From Candidatus Helarchaeota archaeon (lineage in GTDB: Archaea > Asgardarchaeota > Lokiarchaeia > Helarchaeales > HEL-GB-A), in the NCBI GenBank assembly GCA_013375455.1, contig JABXJT010000031.1, forward strand, positions 1 to 53,906: DNA of 53,906 nucleotides, given 5' to 3'. The notes under the pieces were generated by a model. It did no database searches. It saw nothing but the letters and a program-made list of their open reading frames with translations, and was not told the origin of the DNA. Numbering within the stretch: the first letter of the stretch is position 1; the number at the start of each line of letters is the position of its first letter. Positions 24,693 to 33,504 of this stretch are shown piece after piece. The translations under genes and the position numbers were made by a program.

Positions 24693-24767
24693 GTTACCAC
24701 GACTTTTTAGTACTTTTAAAATTAGATGACAAATGAATAAGAAAAATACAATTCTAAATAAATGTTA

Positions 24768-25232
24768 TTATAAATTATCAAAGTATTTCTCTATTTTATG
24801 ATAAAATTCTGATAAGATATCTGAACTAGAATTATCATTTTGTAGAGAGGACCAAAGGTCTTTGGATTCTCGTTCAAGAAACTGGTGAAGTTTGGGGCTT
24901 TTTTTGCATACTTCGTCTCGATAAGATTCAGGGAATAACAAAGTAATTGTAGATGGAAGATCGCCTTCCATCTTCTTAGGGGTTCGTATATCTTCCGTGC
25001 CGAAGAAATGGATGAATCCTATCGACTTCACATCTGGAAACGGCAAAATTCCAAAGCAGGTGAGTTCTCGAGGAGATTTTTCACGATACGTTTTCTCACC
25101 AATCATAATGGAGAAAGATTTAACGGCTGAATTGTATATTTCGGCAAATGACGCAAAATTAGGATACCAAAACTGAGGATGGGGACCTTTTTCGTCAACA
25201 ATTGAAAGAATGATACCATTAAGAGGGCCCAT
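24768..25232 (-). CDS. longin-like domain protein
   Basis: 154 aa. The opening MGPLNGIILSIVDEKGPHPQFWYP, then SFSIMIGEK and CFGILPFPDVKSIGFIHFFG, match the strand pattern of longin-type domains seen in Asgard archaea. No catalytic residues are evident. It lies 70 bp downstream of two tandem Rag-type GTPase genes on the same strand. Longin and roadblock domains serve as GTPase platforms in eukaryotes, so a scaffold or regulator role is inferred. Confidence 0.6.
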   Translation of the reverse strand: MGPLNGIILSIVDEKGPHPQFWYPNFASFAEIYNSAVKSFSIMIGEKTYREKSPRELTCFGILPFPDVKSIGFIHFFGTEDIRTPKKMEGDLPSTITLLFPESYRDEVCKKSPKLHQFLERESKDLWSSLQNDNSSSDILSEFYHKIEKYFDNL

Positions 25233-25302
25233 TTAGTTCATCACTACTCATGGCTGAATTAGAGGTTGATCATTGAATTGAGTATTATCCTCACATTAAA
25301 TT

Positions 25303-26259
25303 TTAGTCAATTGTTTTTATTAAATCTTGTAATGCTTGCTTGATTTTATCAACGAATTTCTTCTTAAAAATTGAAAAACCTTTTCCTGCCTTTACTGAAG
25401 GAGAACCCATTATTAAGAGATAATAAGGATTGCTTAGCTCGGGTATTTTTTTAAATGAAAACTTGTAAGCATCAGCGCCTGGTGCATCGGTAGGAAGATC
25501 GAAATTTATCTGGCGATCCTCGTCATAAACACCTTTGAAATCGCGTAATAAAGTCGTAAATGCGTTAATCGTTTTGAAACACGTGTTTTTAGTAGCAACA
25601 TCTGGAAACGCATTGCCTACAACGAATATGTTATCATCGAATAAGATCACGCCCACAACGCCTACTTTTTTGGTTTCCTGTTGAAATTCATCGAGGACCT
25701 GGGAAATTACACCTATTGGCAACAAGCGCCCGATACCGTGCGAAAACATTTCAACTAGTGATTTACGGTCAAATATGCTCGTGATGAAAACTTTAATTTC
25801 AACATCATGCTTCTGGGAATACTCTGAAAACAAGTTGGATACTGAATCAAGGTTTTTAGTGATATCGGGTTTTTCAATAAGATCAGGATCTACCTTATGG
25901 AGGCAGAGGAGCACGGGGCATTTTATATTTAATTTATCTAGTGCTTGCAGCATCTCATCGAAATAGGCACCAGCTTCATCGAAGCGAGTATTGTCTTGAA
26001 CATCTATCACATAAATGAGTAAATTGGTATCTTGGAGAACTTGCTCATAATTTTTGAGATATTCTTCACGATATTGCTTCTGCCCGCCCAGATCCCAATT
26101 CATGACTTTTAATCCTAAAATATCCCATTGAGAGCGCTTTGTTCCTAATGTGGGTTTAATCTGGTCCAATCCACTATAGGATCCTTCTAAAACCTTGAGA
26201 ATGCTCGTTTTCCCTGCAAAATCTAACCCAAGAAACACGATCTTATAGATTTCTGACAT
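25303..26259 (-). CDS. RagA/Gtr1-type GTPase with C-terminal roadblock-like domain
   Basis: 318 aa. G1 is GLDFAGKT (11-18), G3 WDLGGQ (55-60) and G4 HKVD (121-124), with His in place of Asn as in eukaryotic RagA/Gtr1. The segment FITSIFD (158-164) matches the TSIWD motif of Rag GTPases. From about 182 the chain continues as a roadblock/longin-like domain (VGVVGVILFDDNIFVVGNAF...TTLLRDFKGVY...YYLLIMG), the place where Rag proteins dimerise. It is a tandem paralogue of the next gene (26354-27304). Confidence 0.85.
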   Translation of the reverse strand: MSEIYKIVFLGLDFAGKTSILKVLEGSYSGLDQIKPTLGTKRSQWDILGLKVMNWDLGGQKQYREEYLKNYEQVLQDTNLLIYVIDVQDNTRFDEAGAYFDEMLQALDKLNIKCPVLLCLHKVDPDLIEKPDITKNLDSVSNLFSEYSQKHDVEIKVFITSIFDRKSLVEMFSHGIGRLLPIGVISQVLDEFQQETKKVGVVGVILFDDNIFVVGNAFPDVATKNTCFKTINAFTTLLRDFKGVYDEDRQINFDLPTDAPGADAYKFSFKKIPELSNPYYLLIMGSPSVKAGKGFSIFKKKFVDKIKQALQDLIKTID

Positions 26260-26353
26260 TATGGTTCACTTTTAGATGGTAATTTTTGAGGATTTTTAAT
26301 TTAATTTTTATTTATTTCTTAATGCCTTGAACTAGCATTACTTCAAATTAAAC

Positions 26354-27304
26354 TTATTCGATTGACTTAATTAAGTCATCGAGGCCTTTTTCAATCTTCG
26401 ATACGTATTTTCGAAGGAAGATTGAAGATACTTCTTTATAATTAAAAGATTCCTTCCCCATAGTTAATAAATAATATGGATTTCTCGTTTCTGTTATTTT
26501 ATTTAGATTAAATTCATATAAATCGCTATTAGATATTTTTAGACTAAAATCTACCTGTTGATCTTCGGTGTAAACCCATTTAAAATCGCGGTTTAAAGTA
26601 ATAAAAGCGTTAATTGTCTTATAACATAGGTCTTTGCTGTTTATGTCTTGAAAGGCATTCCCTACCATAAAAAATTTCTCGTCAAACAGGATTGAGCCTA
26701 TGACACCTACATCTTTTGTCTCTTGGCGAAATTCATCGAGGATTTGACTTAGTATGCCGATAGGTACTAATTTCCCGATACCGTGGGAAAACATTTCAAT
26801 GAGGGATTTACGATCAAAGATGCTTGTTATAAACACTTTAATTTCAACATCATGCTGTTGGGAGTAATCTGAGAAGAGGTTAGTAACCCAATTAAGGTTA
26901 GTTATGATGGGAGCACTGGAAACAATGTCTGGATCTGATTTGTGGAGGCAAAGAATGAGAGGACACTTAATATTGAGGGTATCAAGGGCATTCAGGATAT
27001 CATCAAAATAAGCACCTGCTTCATTAAAGCGATCGCCATCCTGCATGTCTAATACGAAGATAAGAAGATTAGTTTCATCGAGGACTTGTTCATAGTTCGC
27101 GAGATACTCATCACGGTATTGTTTCTGACCACCTAAATCCCAAGTTATAATATTAAAACCTAAAATTTCCCATTGGGTTCGGTTAGTTCCTTTTGTTGGT
27201 TTAATTTGATCTAAGCCACTGTAGGAACCTTCCAAGATTTTTAGAATGCTCGTTTTCCCTGCGAAATCAAGCCCGAGAAATACAATTTTATAGATTTTTG
27301 GCAT
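26354..27304 (-). CDS. RagA/Gtr1-type GTPase, second tandem copy
   Basis: 317 aa from the ATG at 27304 (MPKIYKIVFLG), which follows GTGAGGA; an in-frame extension of 22 codons upstream is unlikely to be used. The motifs are as in its neighbour: GLDFAGKT, WDLGGQ, HKSD and TSIFD. A roadblock-like C-terminus follows (VGVIGSILFDEKFFMVGNAF...YYLLTMG). The two copies are clearly homologous end to end but diverged, more so in the C-terminal domain. A heterodimer like RagA-RagC is possible. Confidence 0.85.
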   Translation of the reverse strand: MPKIYKIVFLGLDFAGKTSILKILEGSYSGLDQIKPTKGTNRTQWEILGFNIITWDLGGQKQYRDEYLANYEQVLDETNLLIFVLDMQDGDRFNEAGAYFDDILNALDTLNIKCPLILCLHKSDPDIVSSAPIITNLNWVTNLFSDYSQQHDVEIKVFITSIFDRKSLIEMFSHGIGKLVPIGILSQILDEFRQETKDVGVIGSILFDEKFFMVGNAFQDINSKDLCYKTINAFITLNRDFKWVYTEDQQVDFSLKISNSDLYEFNLNKITETRNPYYLLTMGKESFNYKEVSSIFLRKYVSKIEKGLDDLIKSIE

Positions 27305-27547
27305 TTCCTCACTTCCTTCATGTACTTTCTGCGTCAAAATGTTCGAGAACTCTATTCCCTTCCCAACAAACATTCATTTTAATATCCATATTTTATATTT
27401 ACTTTTTTTAAGGGAGGGTATTAGGGTTGGATAATTTTTTAAATAGAATAACATTATAAAGATATTCCTAACTAAAATTAGATTAATAAAATAGTAGATT
27501 AAATTTGTTTTATGTAGATGAAATAAAATGGAGCGAGATGATATAGT

Positions 27548-28021
27548 ATGTTCCAAGTAAGAAGATTTACCAAGGATGATCAGGAGAATGCGAAAGAGTT
27601 AATGGAACAGTTGTGTAAGGCCACGGGAGTTCCCTTTAATGAGAAGCGGTGGAAGTGGGGAGTTAAAATGCGCCTCTATGATGCCTTGCGCAAGAATGGA
27701 ATGCTCGTGGCAGAGTCGTCTGATAAGCAGTTAGCAGGCATGGTTTTTGCGGATATTGCCATAGATCCTGTAGGGTCATCTACCGGATATGTTAGATCTG
27801 TAATAGTAGATGAGAGGTTACGGGGGCAGGGGATCGGCAAATTGCTCATCCAAGAAGCGGTTAAATATCTCAACGAGATGAATGTTGATCAGATATTGAT
27901 AAATGTCAGAAGCAAGACAGAACGTGCCAAAAATTTGTATGAAAGAATGGGATTCAAAGAAATTTACACGGTCATGCGTTACGGGTCCAAAGGAGAGGAA
28001 CCAGGGCTCGAAGGCTTTTAA
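27548..28021 (+). CDS. GNAT-family N-acetyltransferase
   Basis: 157 aa. The acetyl-CoA binding motif is VIVDERLRGQGIGKLLIQEAVKYL (motif A, RGQGIG), followed by LINVRSKTERAKNLYERMGF (motif B). The acceptor is unknown. It is divergent from the Rag-type GTPase genes, with a 243-bp gap, and convergent with the acyl-CoA dehydrogenase. Confidence 0.85.
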   Translation: MFQVRRFTKDDQENAKELMEQLCKATGVPFNEKRWKWGVKMRLYDALRKNGMLVAESSDKQLAGMVFADIAIDPVGSSTGYVRSVIVDERLRGQGIGKLLIQEAVKYLNEMNVDQILINVRSKTERAKNLYERMGFKEIYTVMRYGSKGEEPGLEGF

Positions 28022-28053
28022 TTATTTCCTGAAAAAAAGGATGTAAAAAGAGG

Positions 28054-29265
28054 TTAGCCCGCTTTTGGTTTTGGGGCTACTTTTTTCTTCTTTTTAATGA
28101 AGGGGCCGTACAGTTCTCTTTGGATAATGAATTTTTGGATGTCAGTCGTGCCGCCTACAACCCACATAACCGGGGCCATGCGCCATGCACACGGCACTAC
28201 GTCAGTGCGCTTGGTGATGGCTTCACCCGCGAGGGTCATCACGCAAGTATTAGTAACTTCAAGTTCCATCTCGGTCCCGAACGCGAAGGCTGAAGAAGCG
28301 GCAATGGTGGCTTCCTTTTCCTTATGGGCATCGATCATTTTCGCGGCCTCAAGCGTCAACAGACGCGCAGCTTGAAGTTTTATTGCAGCATCAGCTAAGC
28401 GAAAACTAACCCCCTCAAGACTTGAAATCGGTCTTTTGAATTGTACGCGCTCAGTGGAATATTTAAGGGCAATATCAAATGCAGCTTGGGCGTGTCCAAC
28501 GCAGGCAGCTGCCATTCCAACACGCTCTACGTTCAGCTCGGACATTAGAATAGCAAAGCCTTGACCTTCTGTTCCAACCAAGTTTTCCACGGGAACTCGC
28601 ATGTCCTTGAATTCCATTCGTGCTACCGAAGCCCCTTCCATTCCGGCTAAATCATAACGTTCAGTTATTTCAAACCCTTTGGTCGTAGTTTCTACCAGAA
28701 CGCCGGTAATTCTTTTTCGTGGATTTGGATCCTCGATATTTTGGAGCACGCCATAAAGGGAGACGACATTTGCTTCTCCACCATTGGTAATGAAGCGTTT
28801 ATGACCGTTTATGATATATTCATCCCCTTCGCGGACTATCTGTGTTTGCATCATGGAAAGGTCTGAACCGGCGGTGTCCTCGGTCATAGCTATGGCTCCG
28901 ATCCACTCGCCACTCGTGATTTTGGGTAAGTATTTCTTTTTTTGTTCCTCAGTTCCAGAGGTTGCTAAGGGCATTCCAAAGAGTGAGGCGCTCACGAGTC
29001 GGGTCATCTCGATGGCACCATTGATACCTGCCACTTCTTCCGCGAGAATGGATTCCCAAACCATCCCTTTACCTGTACCGCCATATTTAGGGTCGTGAAT
29101 TGCGCCACATAAACCCTTTTTACCCATTAATATCATGGCTTTCTTGACGGCATTATAATCCCCATCAATCGCGGGTTGCACGAGGGGGGCAATGTTCTCT
29201 TGCAGCCAATCATGAATCTCTTTCTTGAATTTAATCTCTTCAGCAGTATAAAATACACTTGACAT
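28054..29265 (-). CDS. acyl-CoA dehydrogenase
   Basis: 403 aa from the ATG at 29265, after GAGGTTTGAAG. It has WIGAIAMTEDTAGSDLSMMQT for the FAD/substrate site, the GHKRFITNGGEAN strand, FERVQFKRPISS-like (STERVQFKRPISSLEG) in the C-terminal helical domain, and VGGTTDIQKFIIQREL at the end. It is distinct from the copy at 16497-17783, which has the longer C-terminus. It ends in a Lys-rich tail. The substrate is not evident. Confidence 0.88.
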   Translation of the reverse strand: MSSVFYTAEEIKFKKEIHDWLQENIAPLVQPAIDGDYNAVKKAMILMGKKGLCGAIHDPKYGGTGKGMVWESILAEEVAGINGAIEMTRLVSASLFGMPLATSGTEEQKKKYLPKITSGEWIGAIAMTEDTAGSDLSMMQTQIVREGDEYIINGHKRFITNGGEANVVSLYGVLQNIEDPNPRKRITGVLVETTTKGFEITERYDLAGMEGASVARMEFKDMRVPVENLVGTEGQGFAILMSELNVERVGMAAACVGHAQAAFDIALKYSTERVQFKRPISSLEGVSFRLADAAIKLQAARLLTLEAAKMIDAHKEKEATIAASSAFAFGTEMELEVTNTCVMTLAGEAITKRTDVVPCAWRMAPVMWVVGGTTDIQKFIIQRELYGPFIKKKKKVAPKPKAG

Positions 29266-29447
29266 CTTCAAACCTCATTTAACAAAACAAATTTGATCAT
29301 ACGATATTTGATAGTCTTTAAAATAGTTGTCGAAGTGAAGTAGATCGAAAAATTAGACGTTGAATTTAGAAAGTATCGATTGAGAACGACTAAGATTTGA
29401 AAAGAATTGAAGGAAGAAGTCGTCTTTTGCCCCGTTAAAGAAAAATT

Positions 29448-29624
29448 TTATTGAGAGTTGAGTTTTTTGACTACCTTGTATAAATCCCAAAAATTTACGT
29501 TATTCAGGGGACCATTGAAGATAGATCTTAGAATTTCTATCTTTTTCTTCGGGGAGATTTGACAACTCCAAGCCAATGATGCGGGTTCAAACTGAGCAGA
29601 TATTTCTACCGTGTGCATTTTCAT
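29448..29624 (-). CDS. small ORF, 58 aa, unrecognised
   Basis: An open frame of 58 codons in the 550-bp gap between two genes. It starts ATG-AAA-ATG after AAGTTAAGTG and ends at a TAA at 29448. The composition is protein-like, with SPKKKIEILRSIFNGPLNNVNFWDLYKVVKK suggesting amphipathic helices. I recognise no family, and chance is not excluded. The remaining gap sequence shows no other gene. Confidence 0.35.
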   Translation of the reverse strand: MKMHTVEISAQFEPASLAWSCQISPKKKIEILRSIFNGPLNNVNFWDLYKVVKKLNSQ

Positions 29625-29822
29625 CACTTAACTTAAAAATTCTAAAATTCCTTTAAAAAGATTCTTTATCCAATAGATCAGATCAAGATGATACCGGTCG
29701 GAGAGATCCCTGAAAGTATTATGCGCAAAAATAGCCTTGATTAATTTTTTTGTAAAAATTATAAATTCAAATCGGGAAAAAAAGAGAATTAAAGAAAAAT
29801 CTCGCTTATTTTTCTTTTTCCA

Positions 29823-30323
29823 TTGAAAGCGTTCTTATATAAGGAAATTAATAGTGAGAGAGAAATGGAAGGAGATTATTATCAATTCCAAATTTTAGCA
29901 TCGAAATTGAATTTACCCGAACAAAATATTCCAGATACAATAACAGTTTGCAACTTATCGAATGTTGAAGAGTATAATAAGATATTAGATCTCTTTTTTA
30001 CAATTTTCCCGGACGAGATCGACTCTGAAAAAGGGAGGGACTTGCGTGACATGCAAATTACTGAATCAGAGGGAACTTTTCTCGCAAAATTAGGGCAAGA
30101 AATCATCGGATTTCTCGTTACAGGCATAATAAATCAAGTTGGATATATTTCGTATATAGGAGTATTAGAAGAATTTAGGAGTCGAGGAATTGCCACGGCG
30201 CTCTTGAAAAGATTTAAGGAATATCTCCAGGCAGAGAACGTAGAGAAAATTCGATGTAAAATTAGGAAGGATAATCAAAAGACTTTGGGTTATATATATT
30301 ATTTAGGTTTTAAAAAGTTGTAA
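29823..30323 (+). CDS. GNAT-family N-acetyltransferase
   Basis: 166 aa, TTG start; a later ATG (MEGDYY) is possible. The acetyl-CoA motif is YIGVLEEFRSRGIATALLKRF, followed by KIRCKIRKDNQKTLGYIYYLGFKKL. The first 60 residues are unlike common GNATs. It is convergent with the PARG-like gene 5 bp away. The acceptor is unknown. Confidence 0.8.
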   Translation: MKAFLYKEINSEREMEGDYYQFQILASKLNLPEQNIPDTITVCNLSNVEEYNKILDLFFTIFPDEIDSEKGRDLRDMQITESEGTFLAKLGQEIIGFLVTGIINQVGYISYIGVLEEFRSRGIATALLKRFKEYLQAENVEKIRCKIRKDNQKTLGYIYYLGFKKL

Positions 30324-30328
30324 ATAAT

Positions 30329-31192
30329 TCATCCAGATTCGTTGAGAAATTTTTCTTCAAAAGGCGCGATGTTTCGTTTTGCTTTTGTCTTATCTAAGAT
30401 GGCAAATACCACTTCATTAAAAAATCGACTGAAGTCTGACTTGCCCATTAAGTATCGTGCGAAATATTCTGCTACCTGGGATGGATTATTCTTGAAAACA
30501 CCACAACCCCACGCTCCAAGGATGAGTATCTTATGATTATATATGATAGCAAGCGAAAGGATTTTTTCAATCCTTCTCATCATCGTTGGCTTTATTCTCG
30601 GTGTGTTTTGAGGTTCTCTATTCCTGACGACCTTAGCATTTACTGCCGGAGCAGTAATTATTGACGTGAAGACGGGTGCATCCAGGAGTTCATCTCTATC
30701 ATCACGTAAAACAGGCACGTTGGGTGAATAAATCATGTTATCAGTATAAAGAGCAGACTTGTATTTTTTATTACTAGAATAATAAGCATTCATCTGAGAG
30801 ATGCAAGGGTACATTCCTGTGGCCCGTGCAAGACTTTCTTCTTGCGCACCACTACCTTTCAAGAAACCTCCACCCGGATTTTTAGCTGAAGCGAAATTGA
30901 GGCATAAGATATTTTCTTGTCCCTCATTAATCTGTCGTCTTACAGCCCCAAGTGTAGTTTCATTTGTCACTTCGAAGTCGGTTTTTGAAGAAGAAGAATC
31001 TTGGTTTAAAATATTATCGCGTTTGCTAAATAATTCGTTAAACATCTCCGGTTTATAATGGATACTATGTTTAACTGCATATTTTAATTCTTCTTCAATA
31101 TTAATTCTTTCGTTCCTCTTGTTAAAGTAAAATCCGTCTTCAAGAATCTTTAAAGTTTCTCTTGCTATTTTCGCCCGTTTTGATCTGTTCAT
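30329..31192 (-). CDS. microbial-type poly(ADP-ribose) glycohydrolase (TIGR02452-like)
   Basis: 287 aa. The family signature GGG-x(6-8)-QEE is present as NPGGGFLKGSGAQEESLARAT, with the catalytic Glu pair in QEE. The Arg/Lys-rich N-terminal helical region, FEVTNETTLGAVRRQ, and ILGAWGCGVFKNNP near the end complete the macrodomain-like fold. It should remove ADP-ribose units from modified proteins or nucleic acids. The upstream EFR1 gene stop overlaps its start by 4 bp, so the two are co-translated. Confidence 0.82.
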   Translation of the reverse strand: MNRSKRAKIARETLKILEDGFYFNKRNERINIEEELKYAVKHSIHYKPEMFNELFSKRDNILNQDSSSSKTDFEVTNETTLGAVRRQINEGQENILCLNFASAKNPGGGFLKGSGAQEESLARATGMYPCISQMNAYYSSNKKYKSALYTDNMIYSPNVPVLRDDRDELLDAPVFTSIITAPAVNAKVVRNREPQNTPRIKPTMMRRIEKILSLAIIYNHKILILGAWGCGVFKNNPSQVAEYFARYLMGKSDFSRFFNEVVFAILDKTKAKRNIAPFEEKFLNESG

Positions 31193-32022
31193 TCTACTTT
31201 CCTAAAATTTAATTTTTCTGGCTCGATATATCCCTTTATTTGAAATGGTCCCTTGAAAAATTTTGCTTTTGGATAGATTTTAAGATAAAGTGCCCCTTCA
31301 GGGCAATTGCGCATACATTTAAAACAGAGCATGCATTTCTCAGGGTGAAAATAAATATCCTGCTTAACGTTTATTGCCTCCATTGGGCAAAGCGATTCAC
31401 AAAGCTTACATCTCTTGCATTTGGAGTGATCGATAGCCATTAGTTTCGTTGCTAGCTTAAAAAAAGGCCGTTCGACATAGGTAAAAAGTTTTGTCAATAT
31501 TCTCCCAAAGGGCATGACCCGAAAACTCTTGATAAATTTCTCCTTTCCAGCCCAATAATTTTTAGCAACCAATCTACCAAAATTATAAGCGCGCTTGATT
31601 TCATCTTCATTCCAAGAAATATAATCATAAAAGCCAGTCCAAAAAACGGAATCCCTAGTTGGAGAGATAAGTTCTAAGCCTCCAACGCACTTGTAACCTT
31701 TTTGAGTTAAAATAGTTCTTGCTTTTAAGAGAGCCACCCCAGATAATCCTGAACATGTATCTATAAGAAAAAACTTCTTATCGTCGTTAACCCTTGGAAG
31801 CTGTTTCATCCATTGAATCATATTTGGAGTAAAATTAGCACCATAGATCGGAGCGCCAATGCCGAAAAGTGCTGCGTCCTTTATTCTGCTTGGATGTTTT
31901 TTTATTCCTCTTAAAGGAATCAGTTCTGTTTCAAGATCCATGGAGTTTAATCCTTTGGCGACGACCTGACAGACGTATTTCGTATTTCCTGATGAGGAAA
32001 AATAGATAATTGGAACCTTCAA
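31189..32022 (-). CDS. EFR1-type flavodoxin-ferredoxin fusion
   Basis: 277 aa, TTG start. The N-terminal flavodoxin-like domain has the FMN phosphate loop SSSGNTKYVC (residues 9-18) and the GIGAPIYGAN loop. The C-terminal part has two 4Fe-4S motifs, CKRCKLCESLCP and CMLCFKCMRNCP. It should shuttle electrons between FMN and Fe-S partners. It overlaps the PARG-like gene by 4 bp, an unexpected pairing of a redox protein with an ADP-ribosyl hydrolase. Confidence 0.85.
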   Translation of the reverse strand: MKVPIIYFSSSGNTKYVCQVVAKGLNSMDLETELIPLRGIKKHPSRIKDAALFGIGAPIYGANFTPNMIQWMKQLPRVNDDKKFFLIDTCSGLSGVALLKARTILTQKGYKCVGGLELISPTRDSVFWTGFYDYISWNEDEIKRAYNFGRLVAKNYWAGKEKFIKSFRVMPFGRILTKLFTYVERPFFKLATKLMAIDHSKCKRCKLCESLCPMEAINVKQDIYFHPEKCMLCFKCMRNCPEGALYLKIYPKAKFFKGPFQIKGYIEPEKLNFRKVE

Positions 32023-32106
32023 TTCTCTTGCCGTTTGCTTATTTGTTTAGTTCTATTGATTATTATGCTTTGAAAATATAAAAGCGATTAAATAATTATT
32101 TAGGTT

Positions 32107-32397
32107 ATGGAACAAGATGAGAACGTGCGTAAAAATCTCAAAGTTCTAGAAGAGTTATCTAAAAAGGGGGTTACTTTCGACCTGAAGATTTGCCCGCAAT
32201 GCAAGTCAGCAATAGTTAGTATAATGGACGTTGCGGGAATGTACTCTCCGTTGAGCCCTGCGCGTCATGTATGTAAAAAATGTGGTTGGGTAGGGAGGGC
32301 AGTAATTGAAATGACGAATCGGCGCATTGATGAGTTAGATGAAGAAATTTTAGAAGATATAATAGAAATATTATCTGAAGATGGGACTGAAAAATAA
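32107..32397 (+). CDS. small zinc-ribbon protein
   Basis: 96 aa. A zinc ribbon of two pairs, CPQC (about residue 36) and CKKC (about 57), is separated by a 17-residue turn with AGMYSPLSPARH. Acidic helices follow (RIDELDEEILEDIIEIL). It resembles small archaeal zinc proteins of unknown role. The stop abuts the convergent NifX-like gene. Confidence 0.6.
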   Translation: MEQDENVRKNLKVLEELSKKGVTFDLKICPQCKSAIVSIMDVAGMYSPLSPARHVCKKCGWVGRAVIEMTNRRIDELDEEILEDIIEILSEDGTEK

Positions 32398-32790
32398 TTA
32401 GGAGTTCGAGGATGGGGGTTCGTGCTCTTTTCCAAGGCAAATATTTGCTTTAGAAATTTGATCTAACTGATTTGAACGAAATTTATCAAGAACTTGGAGA
32501 ACTGTTCCGTCAGCAGCGTAAATTGGAATCTTTTCTAGTTCAATGATTTCAAGGGCGTTTGATCCTATCTTTTTAACGATGATCATATTAGTCCCTGCCT
32601 TTCTCAATCGTAAAAGAAGGGCTCCACAGTTGAGGTGATTCCTATTTTCAATGAGGATAAATTTTGTATTTTTAAAGTCCGTTTGTTTTGGATCAATTTC
32701 GACTACCGTGAAGACATCACATTCACCAAAATGATTAGAAATTTTGGCCTCAAGGCCTCCTGGATAATCCGTGGGGATCGCAATTCTCAT
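32398..32790 (-). CDS. NifX/NifB-C-terminal-like (dinitrogenase iron-molybdenum cofactor domain) protein
   Basis: 130 aa. It begins MRIAIPTDYPGGLEAKISNHFGECDVFTVVEI, the hallmark of the Fe-Mo cofactor biosynthesis domain, with a conserved HFGxC-type loop and NHLNCGALLLRLR. Such stand-alone proteins occur widely outside nitrogen fixers and often sit beside DUF134 regulators, as here (18 bp downstream of the DUF134 gene). They probably bind a metal cluster or act in cofactor delivery. Confidence 0.82.
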   Translation of the reverse strand: MRIAIPTDYPGGLEAKISNHFGECDVFTVVEIDPKQTDFKNTKFILIENRNHLNCGALLLRLRKAGTNMIIVKKIGSNALEIIELEKIPIYAADGTVLQVLDKFRSNQLDQISKANICLGKEHEPPSSNS

Positions 32791-32808
32791 TTAATCACCT
32801 TAGAGAAA

Positions 32809-33345
32809 TTAAAAACTATTAGGACCATATATACCCTGACCACCACCGCGTCCATGACCACCACCGTGTCCTTGACCGCCGCCACGACCCATACCACCAC
32901 CCCGTCCACGACCCCCGCCGCGACCACCCCGGTGCCTTGCCCCGGTATCGTCGGGATGGCGGTGGAGATTAGTGCTTCCACAATACGGACATTGTGCTGG
33001 GCGAGGAGTGCCATAAGGAATGCCCCAGTCAGCTTTACAGTCAGAACATAAAAATCTTCGTTGGGCTAACACATAATTACCTCCAATAATTTCTAATTTA
33101 TGACCATTTACCAAAAATTGGGCAATTTTTTTGTATGCTCTATTTAAAATGCGGTTAAACGTTGGTTGTGAAACATGCATCTGTTCGGCGGCAACTCGCT
33201 GAGTTAAATTTTCTATATTCACGAGCGAAATGGCTTCTAATTCTTCAAAACTTAAAGTTAATTTGCCTGACCTACCTTCTTTATCACCAGCAGATTGTAA
33301 AATGAATGTTGCGGGCTCTGCCTGCCGAATAACTCTATACTTCAT
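32809..33345 (-). CDS. DUF134-family DNA-binding protein with Gly-rich tail
   Basis: 178 aa. Residues about 25-75 form a helix-turn-helix: LSFEELEAISLVNIENLTQRVAAEQMHVSQPTFNRIL, the DUF134 signature. A zinc-binding pair set follows, CSDCKADWGI and CPYCGSTN. The last 40 residues are a low-complexity Gly/Arg tail of RGGG- and GHGGG-type units, from an imperfect DNA repeat at 32830-32940. It is probably a regulator of the downstream NifX-like gene and itself: a perfect 11-bp inverted repeat lies 21 bp upstream of its start. The ATG follows AAAAAGG. Confidence 0.82.
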   Translation of the reverse strand: MKYRVIRQAEPATFILQSAGDKEGRSGKLTLSFEELEAISLVNIENLTQRVAAEQMHVSQPTFNRILNRAYKKIAQFLVNGHKLEIIGGNYVLAQRRFLCSDCKADWGIPYGTPRPAQCPYCGSTNLHRHPDDTGARHRGGRGGGRGRGGGMGRGGGQGHGGGHGRGGGQGIYGPNSF

Positions 33346-33365
33346 ATAATTGCCTTTTTAGTAAA

Positions 33366-33397
33366 TGAATCATTATTCACTTTTGGATAATGATTCA
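33366..33397. promoter_or_regulatory. 11-bp perfect inverted repeat, candidate DUF134 operator
   Basis: TGAATCATTAT (33366-33376), a 10-bp spacer, then ATAATGATTCA (33387-33397). It sits just before the DUF134 gene on the minus strand and just after a TATA-like TTTATAAGT (near 33401-33411), where bound repressor would block transcription start. It could also serve the divergent gene at 33505. Confidence 0.6.
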
Positions 33398-33504
33398 ATA
33401 CTTATAAATTATTCTAATCAAAAATTTTAATTATAAAAATTGAATGGTTAATAAGCAATTGAAATAGAGATGATTGCTAAAAGAAATTAAAATAGAGGAA
33501 TGAA

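Noticed and set aside
27305..27373. N-terminal extension of the second Rag-type GTPase
   Set aside because: The ATG at 27304 has a good ribosome site and aligns with the start of its paralogue.
32830..32940. Satellite or CRISPR repeat
   Set aside because: It is the codon repeat of the Gly/Arg tail of the DUF134 protein.
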